A stretch of DNA of 5,369 nt from Dehalococcoidia bacterium. Lineage in GTDB: Bacteria > Chloroflexota > Dehalococcoidia > GIF9 > AB-539-J10. The stretch is taken from contig DAOUTC010000089.1 in the NCBI GenBank assembly GCA_030626915.1, positions 1-5,369 of the forward strand, read 5' to 3'. Shown here piece after piece: positions 1 through 5,369 of the stretch; the stretch's first letter is position 1, and the number at the start of each line of letters is the position of its first letter. A model generated the notes under the pieces. The model searched no databases. It worked only from the letters and a program-made list of their open reading frames with translations, and was not told where the DNA came from. The position numbers and the translations under genes are program-made.

Positions 1-1468
1 AGACATTGAGGTTTTTAGTACTGGCGGAACTAAAAGGGCACTGGAGGCTGCTGGCATAAAAGCCCATAGTATCTCAGAGCTTACTGGCTTTCCTGAAATC
101 CTTGATGGTAGGGTGAAGACTTTACACCCCGCAGTCCATGGTGGCATTTTAGCCAAGCGGGACCTCCCTCAGCATCTAGCTGAACTAAGTCAAAACCACA
201 TCGAAACCATCGACGTGGTTGTAGTAAACCTCTACCCCTTTATTGAGACGGTAACCAGAGGAGAAGTTTCCTTAGATGAAGCGTTGGAAAACATCGACAT
301 TGGTGGACCAACTATGATTCGCTCAGCAGCCAAGAATTTTTCTTCTGTTCTAGTGATAGTTGACCCTGAAGATTACGATGCAATTTTGCAGAAGCTACAC
401 CAGGGCAATGTAGATTTAGAAGAAAGAAAAAGATTAGCTCAAAAAGCTTTCCAGCATGTAGCTATATATGATACTGCTATTGCGCAATATTTAGGCAAAG
501 AAAGCTTCCCCGAAGAGATGACCATAGCATTAAAGAAAGCTTATGACCTTCACTATGGTGAGAATCCTCATCAAAAAGCCGCCTTTTATATTGAGCAAAA
601 CGTGAGACAACCACAAAATGGCTTAGCTTCACTAAAACAACTCAGTGGTTCTGAGGTCTCTTTTAATAACCTGCTTGATTTTGATGCTGCCTTAACTGTG
701 CTCAGCAGCTTTACCTCTCCTACAATCGCTATATTAAAACATACCAATCCCTGCGGACTTGCCAGCCATGATAACTTAGCTGAAGCCTACCGCAGAGCTC
801 TAAGCGGCGACCCTGTAGCTGCTTTTGGCGGCATAGTAGCCAGCAATCAGACTATTGATTTAGTTACGGCACAAGAAATAGACAAAGCTCATTATGATGC
901 CATTGTTGCCCCGGGATATGAGGAGGAAGCTCTCGAACTATTAAGGCGTAAAAAGAGCTTACGCCTGGTTGAAGTACCACTCCATTGTCATTCTGAGAAA
1001 AACGAAGAATCCCATCTTGATTTCCGCTATGTCAGGGGTGGCTTTCTAGCTCAAACCCCAGATTTCTTCACCGAGTCAGAGCTTCAACCTCATACAGTTA
1101 CCAATCGCCAACCCACAGAGCAAGAACTATCAGACTTGCTCTTCGCCTGGAAAGCAGTTAAAAACATAAAATCCAATGCTATAGTTGTTGCTAAGGACAA
1201 AACATTATTAGGCATGGGAGCAGGACAGCCAAGCCGCGTGGTAAGTGTTGAACTGGCTTTAAGAAGAGCTGGCGAGCAAGCCAGGGGTAGTGTTCTGGCC
1301 TCAGACGCCTTCTTCCCTTTCGCCGATGGTCCGGAGTTGGCCATTAGCCACGGAGTTACTGCCATTATCCAGCCAGGAGGCTCTGTAAGGGATAAAGAGG
1401 TAATCGCCGTAGCCAATAAATATAATGTAGCCATGGTATTCACCTGTGTCCGTCATTTTAGACACTGA
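1..1468 (+). CDS. purH: Bifunctional AICAR formyltransferase / IMP cyclohydrolase PurH (5' end outside window)
   Basis: This cytosolic enzyme makes the last two steps of de novo purine synthesis: it formylates AICAR with 10-formyltetrahydrofolate to FAICAR, then closes the ring to IMP. The frame is open from base 2, giving 488 codons in the window; the family is about 510-520 residues, so roughly 25-30 N-terminal residues are missing. The GTG at 113 is the internal Val of the conserved LDGRVKTLHP and not a start. The N-terminal cyclohydrolase domain shows STGGT, TGFPEILDGRVKTLHP, HGGIL, VVNLYPF and ENIDIGGPTMIRSAAKN. The transformylase domain shows YGENPHQ, the catalytic Lys-His in KHTNPCG, DPVAAFGGIVASN, KSNAIVVAKD and FADGPE. 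It ends in the typical RHFRH terminus, so the 3' end is intact. Oddities are a ten-codon repeat-derived insertion (986-1015) and a Cys in VFTCVRHF, where Gly is usual. Function is near certain. Confidence 0.97.
   Translation, partial: DIEVFSTGGTKRALEAAGIKAHSISELTGFPEILDGRVKTLHPAVHGGILAKRDLPQHLAELSQNHIETIDVVVVNLYPFIETVTRGEVSLDEALENIDIGGPTMIRSAAKNFSSVLVIVDPEDYDAILQKLHQGNVDLEERKRLAQKAFQHVAIYDTAIAQYLGKESFPEEMTIALKKAYDLHYGENPHQKAAFYIEQNVRQPQNGLASLKQLSGSEVSFNNLLDFDAALTVLSSFTSPTIAILKHTNPCGLASHDNLAEAYRRALSGDPVAAFGGIVASNQTIDLVTAQEIDKAHYDAIVAPGYEEEALELLRRKKSLRLVEVPLHCHSEKNEESHLDFRYVRGGFLAQTPDFFTESELQPHTVTNRQPTEQELSDLLFAWKAVKNIKSNAIVVAKDKTLLGMGAGQPSRVVSVELALRRAGEQARGSVLASDAFFPFADGPELAISHGVTAIIQPGGSVRDKEVIAVANKYNVAMVFTCVRHFRH
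986..1011. repeat. Short dispersed repeat unit inserted inside purH
   Basis: The 26 bases start TGTCATTCTGAG and end CGAAGAATC, with 5-bp inverted arms ATTCT (990-994) and AGAAT (1006-1010). From memory they resemble a short dispersed element seen in many bacterial genomes, with the form TGTCATTCTGAG-n-CGAAGAATCT. The unit is flanked by CCAT at 982-985 and CCAT at 1012-1015. Unit plus one CCAT is 30 bp, which adds exactly ten codons to purH (CHSEKNEESH) without breaking the frame. Removing it restores an uninterrupted EVPLHLDFRYVRGG. The resemblance is recalled and not searched; the flanking repeats and frame are directly visible. Confidence 0.7.
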
Positions 1469-1863
1469 GTTCAAGGAGAAGATGGGCTGACGCTGGAAAG
1501 AAGGCAGAGTGCCTCGCCGATCTAGAAAATATGATAGAAATTGAACAATCTCACTACATCGCGCTGATTGTGGTTCCTGCTGTGGCAGTATTGCGGCTTG
1601 ACATACCAGATAGACAATGGAATAAACATGTCACAGAGAATCTTCGAGGCTTTGAAAGTGGATGATAGCGGGAAGTCAGCTTCTCTACCAGAGGATTATA
1701 TCGCTTTCTTGAAGCAAGATTATCGACGCGAGCACCTTGATCATTGATGACAGAGCAACCCAAGGTCCTGAACCAGAGGATGACGAGCGAGGAATGCAGA
1801 GCTTCTCACTAACCGCCGTTTGCACAGGAAGCCCAAGAAGTCCTATAATCAGTCATTGAAGTT
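1469..1863. other. 395-bp intergenic stretch without a defensible gene
   Basis: No frame here gives a protein I recognise. Directly after the purH stop, AAGGAG (1473-1478) precedes an ATG-GGC-TGA at 1482-1490, so a good-looking ribosome site leads into a two-codon frame. One + frame stays open from 1462 to the TGA at 1663-1665 (44 codons if begun at ATG 1531). A second + frame runs from ATG 1628 to TGA 1745-1747 (39 codons). The minus strand also has an open frame over 1554-1763. Such staggered short frames fit a decayed gene or an old repeat, but also chance. A 5-bp stem AGGCA/TGCCT at 1502-1514 has no T-run after it, so it does not look like a terminator. The right end carries the likely promoter of the next gene. 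Confidence 0.6.
1820..1849 (+). promoter_or_regulatory. Candidate sigma-70-type promoter of the nicotinamidase-NAPRT gene
   Basis: A perfect TATAAT lies at 1844-1849. The best upstream partner is TTGCAC at 1820-1825, 18 bp away, which keeps only the TTG of the consensus. Transcription would start near 1856, about 8 bases before the ATG at 1864, giving a leaderless-like mRNA. This fits the lack of a real Shine-Dalgarno sequence before that ATG (only GAAG at 1858-1861, too close). The -10 box is convincing and the -35 is weak. Confidence 0.45.
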
Positions 1864-3390
1864 ATGGCTAGGGTAGTACTTGTATCAGACATGTTACGTG
1901 GGTTTTTCGAGGAAGGTTATCCACTTTACTGTGGCGTCGACGCCCGAAGTATCATACCCAATGTCAAGAAACTGCTGGAGCGAGAGTTAGAACAGAACTC
2001 GAAAATCTTCTACCTGTGTGACCACCATGCACCCGATGACCCAGAATTCAGAATGTTCCCGCCGCATTGTATTGAAGGCACCGCTGAAGCTGAAATCATA
2101 CCCGAACTTTCCCCATATCCTGGTGAAATAATACCAAAAAGAACTTTTAGCAGTTTCTATGATACTCTTCTGGAAAAGAAACTAGAGGCACTCAAGCCCG
2201 AAACCATAGTCGTCTGTGGTGTATGCACTCATATTTGTGTTCTGCAGGCAGTAATTGATGCCAGAAACAGGGGCTACGAAGTTGAAATCCCCGTCGATTG
2301 TGTTGCTTCCTTCGACAATAGGGCTCATCTCTTCGCCCTGGAGCATATGGAAAAGGTGCTCGGTGCCAAGCTAATTAGACCTGAAGTCAACTTGCCTAAA
2401 CCAAAGTTTGAAATTCCCGATTCTTGGCTGAGCGGGGAAACCGCTGATATTTACTTTCCTCGCACTGTGGAAATACTTAAGAAGGAAGGTATCAACCCTA
2501 TAGCCACTATGGAGGTATTTCCCAGAGGAGCTGGCATCCTCTGTGGTATAGAAGAGGTTAAAACCCTGCTAGAAAAGGTGCTTCCTGAAGGTAATCGTGA
2601 GGTCTGGGCACTAGCGGAAGGCAAATCCTTCGCTAAAAAAGAAGTAGTCCTGCGTATAAAGGCCCCTTACCAAAGCTATGGGACTTATGAGACTACTTAT
2701 CTGGGCATTCTAGCCCATTGTAGTGGCTGGGCCACTGCTGCCCGAGAATGCGTTAATGTTGCCCAAGGCATTCCCGTTATCAGTTTTGGCGCTCGTCATG
2801 TCCACCCTTCGGTAGTTGGCGTTATGGAATATTCTGCCATCGTTGGTGGCTGTAGTGGCTGTGCTAGCACCGCTGGTGCTGAGCTTGCCAGCATGAAACC
2901 CATCGGTACCATACCTCATGCCCTCATCATCATCCTGGACAGCACTGCCACAGCTACTCTTGCCTTTGATAAACATATGCCCAGTGAGGCGGCACGCATT
3001 GCCCTGGTGGATACTTTTGAGGATGAAGTTAGGGAAAGTGTAACTGTAGCTAAAGCAATGCAGGGAAAGCTACAAGGTGTAAGATTAGATACTCCCTCAG
3101 AGAGAGGTAGAGTTACCGCTGATTTGGTCAAAGAAGTGAGAGCCTGGCTGGATCTTGAGGGATTTAAAGAGGTGAAGATTGTTGTCAGTGGTGGACTTGA
3201 CCCGGAGCGCATCAGATATTTTATTGATGAAGGAGCACCCGTTGATATTTTCGCTGTGGGCAGCTATATAAGCGATGCACGGCCTATTGACTTCACCGCC
3301 GACCTTCACGAGGTAGAAGGCAGGCCTATCGCCAAAAGAGGCAGAATGCCTGGCATCACTCCTAATCCCAGGTTGAAGAGAGTGATGTAG
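1864..3390 (+). CDS. pncA-pncB: Fused nicotinamidase (PncA-like) and nicotinate phosphoribosyltransferase (PncB-like)
   Basis: Two consecutive enzymes of NAD+ salvage appear in one 508-residue chain. Residues 1-172 are an isochorismatase-fold nicotinamidase with catalytic triad Asp9 (VSDML), Lys92 (IIPKRTF) and Cys125 (GVCTHICV). Its metal site is Asp53, His55, probably Glu61, and His68 (FPPHC). Residues about 185-508 are a nicotinate phosphoribosyltransferase of the shorter archaeal/Thermoplasma-like kind: GETADIYFPRTVEIL, YGTYETTYLGIL, SFGARHVHP (308-315), IGTIPHALI, phosphate-binding VVSGGLDPERI, and AVGSYIS near the end. Together they should turn nicotinamide into nicotinate and then, with PRPP, into nicotinate mononucleotide for NadD. 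The start at ATG 1864 is fixed by an in-frame TAA at 1846-1848. The gene faces a Sir2 gene tail to tail across 18 bp, which suits recycling of sirtuin-released nicotinamide. Domain calls are strong; activity of both halves is inferred from the kept residues. Confidence 0.93.
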   Translation: MARVVLVSDMLRGFFEEGYPLYCGVDARSIIPNVKKLLERELEQNSKIFYLCDHHAPDDPEFRMFPPHCIEGTAEAEIIPELSPYPGEIIPKRTFSSFYDTLLEKKLEALKPETIVVCGVCTHICVLQAVIDARNRGYEVEIPVDCVASFDNRAHLFALEHMEKVLGAKLIRPEVNLPKPKFEIPDSWLSGETADIYFPRTVEILKKEGINPIATMEVFPRGAGILCGIEEVKTLLEKVLPEGNREVWALAEGKSFAKKEVVLRIKAPYQSYGTYETTYLGILAHCSGWATAARECVNVAQGIPVISFGARHVHPSVVGVMEYSAIVGGCSGCASTAGAELASMKPIGTIPHALIIILDSTATATLAFDKHMPSEAARIALVDTFEDEVRESVTVAKAMQGKLQGVRLDTPSERGRVTADLVKEVRAWLDLEGFKEVKIVVSGGLDPERIRYFIDEGAPVDIFAVGSYISDARPIDFTADLHEVEGRPIAKRGRMPGITPNPRLKRVM

Positions 3391-3408
3391 AATAGCACAT
3401 AAGGAAAT

Positions 3409-4236
3409 TCAAATTTTGCGAGCCTTCTTCACCTCTTCAACTATCTTGGGCAGCACCTCTCCAGTTTTCCCCTGAATTAAGTAGTCTGACACACCTTCCT
3501 GGGTGAGCGGTGTTGGCTCTGCGTTTACCTCTATTATCTTCACATTGGTTTTATGTCCAGTTACATATAATCCCAAAGGTAATCTTCCAGAGCCAAACCT
3601 TGCCATTATAGGTAGATCAGCGAAGGGATAGACCACTGCTGATGTTCCGCAAATAACCATCAGGTCGCACCTTAAAGCTTCTCTTTCTGATTCCTCCCTG
3701 ACATCCAAGGGTATTGGCTCCTTGAAGTGAACTACATCATACTTCAATACTCCACCGCATTTGCAGAGAGGCGGAAGCTCATCCAAAGAAACTTCCTCAA
3801 TTCCAAATCTTGAGCCACAAGAGATGCACCTTAGCTTGTAAATGCTGCCATGATATTCCAAAACCTTCTTATTTCCTGCCTTTATATGTAGTCCATCGAT
3901 ATTTTGTGTGATTACGCATTTCAGTATTCCCCGGCGTTCAAGCTCTGCTAGAGCGTGATGCCCTGGATTTGGCTTTGCCTTTCTAATCTCCTCATAAAAC
4001 TTTCTATATGTCCCCTGGGAGCCTGATATCTCAACCCAATACGTTTTAGGCTCCTTCAAGAAAAGTTCGTACATTTTATAAGCCTCGGCCTCTGCTTTCT
4101 TATTGGTAGTCCAAATCCCTTTTGGCCCTCTGAAATCAGGTATGCCTGACTCAGTTGACATACCAGCCCCTGTTAGTGCTATAGCATGTTTACTTTCCAC
4201 CAGGTCCCTGGCTGCTTGTTTGATTAAACCTTCCAT
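3409..4236 (-). CDS. cobB: Sir2-family NAD-dependent protein deacylase (sirtuin)
   Basis: This cytosolic enzyme removes acyl groups from lysines, using NAD+ and releasing nicotinamide and O-acyl-ADP-ribose. Its 275 residues carry the Rossmann signature GAGMSTESGIPDFRG (23-37), catalytic QNIDGLH (111-117) with Asn112 and Asp114, general-base His129 in EYHGS, and GTSAVVYP (197-204). The zinc ribbon has Cys137-x2-Cys140, then Cys158-x-Cys160, the second pair being one residue tighter than the common C-x2-C. The usual V-FFGE-LP segment reads VVHFKEPIP (168-176). About 15-20 extra residues (212-231) precede KIIEVNAEPTPLT, longer than in compact sirtuins. I see no clear Y-x-x-R motif of the desuccinylase-type class, so acyl preference is open. 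A good ribosome site precedes the ATG. The gene follows the rtcA-like gene by 25 bp, so the two are probably co-transcribed. Family is certain; the substrate is unknown. Confidence 0.95.
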   Translation of the reverse strand: MEGLIKQAARDLVESKHAIALTGAGMSTESGIPDFRGPKGIWTTNKKAEAEAYKMYELFLKEPKTYWVEISGSQGTYRKFYEEIRKAKPNPGHHALAELERRGILKCVITQNIDGLHIKAGNKKVLEYHGSIYKLRCISCGSRFGIEEVSLDELPPLCKCGGVLKYDVVHFKEPIPLDVREESEREALRCDLMVICGTSAVVYPFADLPIMARFGSGRLPLGLYVTGHKTNVKIIEVNAEPTPLTQEGVSDYLIQGKTGEVLPKIVEEVKKARKI

Positions 4237-4240
4237 GCCT

Positions 4241-4248
4241 ACCCCTTT
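4241..4248 (-). promoter_or_regulatory. Shine-Dalgarno site of the Sir2 gene
   Basis: Read on the minus strand, AAAGGGGT ends four bases (AGGC) before the ATG at 4236-4234. It lies within the 25-bp gap after the rtcA-like stop codon. It supports this ATG as the start and translation of sir2 from a shared rtcA-sir2 message. No promoter of its own is visible in the gap. Confidence 0.6.
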
Positions 4249-4261
4249 CTAGCTAAGTATT

Positions 4262-5299
4262 TTAATATGCAAAGCCAATCCCTTCTATCTCTATTAGGTT
4301 GCCGCTGACCTTTGTCTTGCTTCCGAGAAATTCCTCAATCAGCCAGAGGTTTGTTTCAACATGTTCGGTGATTCCAGGAACTGAGTATTTAGTAGTCCCC
4401 TCAGCCAGGCCAGCGTAAATGATGAGCTGGTCTGCTATATACCTATCAACTGCGGCACCAGTTTTAATATCTTCAAAAAAACTTTGAGCTACATGCCTCC
4501 CGATAGACTCAGAGCTCCTGCCTGGTCTTCCTGCCTTATCCGCACCTATTCTGCTACCTGAACTTGTCTCAGCATATATTGCCAGGGCAGCACCTTCCTG
4601 AAGTGAACTTTCATCGTAAATCTCCTCGATTTCAGACTTATACCCATAAGAACTTAATACCTTGCGGCATTCTTTTGCCATCCTTCGACTCACCTCTCTT
4701 TCCTTCAGGTGGGAGGAGAGGGCGATCCCTTTGATGCCAGGAATTTTCCCTTGCTCAGTAAGCTTCAAAGACTTTAATTTCTTCACCGGTTCAACCTTGA
4801 TTTCTACAATCCCGCCTCCCTTTGGCACATAGCCAGGACGAATTATCTCAAGTTCGGCTTGAGTGCCCATTTGTCTCAGCAGCGGAAGCAAAACAAATTT
4901 CGTATGATAGGCGGAGGGGGCAAAATCCTGAAATAGTCCACCCTCCAACCTGAATTTAGAGGGTCTTTCAGCAAAGCAAGCTAAAGGTAAAATAGCCTGG
5001 GCAAACATGGTAGTTGACCCCGCTGTCCCTATATCCCAGCTATATTCCCCTCCTTTAAACCTTTCCTTTGGAGTATAGGTAATTTCTTTAGAACCAACGT
5101 GGGTATTACTCACCGCACTGTGACACATCTCCTGGCAAGCTTGGATAACTTTAAGATGCTGCGCCCTTAAGCCCGGCTTATCCCTCCTCGCCCTGATATT
5201 TTCTATCTTTATTTCCCTCCCAATCAGGCTCGCCAGGGCCACAGAATAGCGCACTATAGTTCCACTCCCCGACTTTGCTCCGCCGTCTATGGTCATCAT
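4262..5299 (-). CDS. rtcA: RNA 3'-terminal phosphate cyclase-like protein, altered glycine loop
   Basis: RtcA enzymes use ATP to turn an RNA 3'-phosphate into a 2',3'-cyclic phosphate through an enzyme-histidine-AMP intermediate. The 345 residues align along the whole E. coli protein, as I recall its sequence: IRARRDKPGLRAQHL (35-49, keeping Arg36, Arg39, Gln47), IGTAGSTTMFAQAILP (90-105), the AP-containing loop near 127, GYVPKGGGIVE (156-166), DRYIADQL (285-292), and the nucleophile His313 in EHVETN. The N-terminal loop differs: E. coli has E-G-G-G-Q, here Ser10-Gly-Ser-Gly-Thr14, so the metal-associated Glu14 and the Gln are gone while Arg17 remains. Whole-length conservation and the intact His argue against a pseudogene and against an RCL1-like inactive form. 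ATG 5299 is followed by a second ATG at 5296, so the start may shift by one codon. AAAGGA (5321-5316) lies 16 bases upstream, a long spacing. No rtcB ligase or rtcR regulator is in the window. Family sure, activity less so. Confidence 0.9.
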   Translation of the reverse strand: MMTIDGGAKSGSGTIVRYSVALASLIGREIKIENIRARRDKPGLRAQHLKVIQACQEMCHSAVSNTHVGSKEITYTPKERFKGGEYSWDIGTAGSTTMFAQAILPLACFAERPSKFRLEGGLFQDFAPSAYHTKFVLLPLLRQMGTQAELEIIRPGYVPKGGGIVEIKVEPVKKLKSLKLTEQGKIPGIKGIALSSHLKEREVSRRMAKECRKVLSSYGYKSEIEEIYDESSLQEGAALAIYAETSSGSRIGADKAGRPGRSSESIGRHVAQSFFEDIKTGAAVDRYIADQLIIYAGLAEGTTKYSVPGITEHVETNLWLIEEFLGSKTKVSGNLIEIEGIGFAY

Positions 5300-5369
5300 A
5301 TGTTATCGTTTCTCGTCCTTTGAAAAAGATTGTAACATTTTATATCTTTAGGAGTGTTATACTTTAAAT
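5300..5369 (-). promoter_or_regulatory. AT-rich upstream region, possible promoter of the rtcA-sir2 pair
   Basis: On the minus strand two -10-like boxes are visible: TATAAA at 5344-5339 and TACAAT at 5334-5329. Neither has a good TTGACA-like partner at 16-18 bp inside the window. A start from TACAAT would leave a leader of roughly 20-25 bases carrying the AAAGGA site. On the plus strand TATACT at 5358-5363 could serve a divergent gene beyond the window. This is a candidate region only. Confidence 0.3.

Noticed and set aside
986..1015. CRISPR repeat or regulatory hairpin in purH
   Set aside because: A single copy with 5-bp arms inside a coding region fits a dispersed repeat better. No array or second copy was seen in the window.
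1090..1443. Minus-strand open frame of 117 codons inside purH
   Set aside because: It lies wholly within well-conserved purH sequence, and its product resembles no family I know.
113..1468. purH starting at the GTG at 113
   Set aside because: The frame is open back to base 2 and encodes conserved PurH sequence (STGGT, TGFPEILDGR). GTG 113 is the Val of GRVKTLHP.
1502..1514. Rho-independent terminator after purH
   Set aside because: The stem is only 5 bp with a 3-base loop and is not followed by a T-run.
1628..1747. Plus-strand small gene of 39 codons
   Set aside because: The composition is plausible for a protein, but there is no ribosome site, no recognised family, and a competing open frame overlaps it. 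It is described with the intergenic region instead.
1554..1763. Minus-strand open frame of 69 codons in the intergenic region
   Set aside because: There is no recognisable motif and the composition is not protein-like (Ser/Arg-rich). It may be a shadow of a decayed + strand frame.
2710..3309. Three minus-strand open frames inside the fusion gene
   Set aside because: They overlap the conserved NAPRT domain and have no motif or ribosome site of their own.

Overview
The window shows four protein-coding genes of a bacterium with moderate base composition. The proteins, as I remember their families, look most like Dehalococcoidia or related Chloroflexota: the Sir2 and RtcA variants, the nicotinamidase-NAPRT fusion, and a short dispersed repeat beginning TGTCATTCTGAG. 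That placement is an inference from recall; no database was searched.

Layout. Bases 1-1468 (+) are the 3' part of purH, which encodes the bifunctional enzyme of the last two steps of purine synthesis; its first roughly 25-30 codons lie before the window. Inside it, a 26-bp repeat unit flanked by CCAT direct repeats adds exactly ten in-frame codons. Bases 1469-1863 hold no gene I can defend, only short staggered open frames and, at the far end, a TATAAT box very close to the next start codon. Bases 1864-3390 (+) encode a 508-residue fusion of nicotinamidase (PncA-like, N-terminal) and nicotinate phosphoribosyltransferase (PncB-like, C-terminal). After only 18 bp comes the convergent 3' end of a Sir2-family NAD-dependent deacylase (3409-4236, -). 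Upstream of it on the same strand, 25 bp away, is an RNA 3'-terminal phosphate cyclase-like gene (4262-5299, -). The last 70 bp are AT-rich and probably hold the promoter of this rtcA-sir2 pair.

How the genes fit together. Sir2 enzymes split NAD+ and release nicotinamide, which inhibits them. The fused enzyme next door should deamidate nicotinamide to nicotinate and convert that to nicotinate mononucleotide, so consumer and recycler of NAD+ lie tail to tail. RtcA does not use NAD+; its pairing with Sir2 suggests, without proving, a link between RNA-end processing and NAD-dependent deacylation. The RtcA protein keeps the catalytic histidine but has an altered N-terminal glycine loop lacking the Glu and Gln of the E. 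coli enzyme. The most notable items are the in-frame repeat insertion in purH, the PncA-PncB fusion beside Sir2, and the altered RtcA loop.
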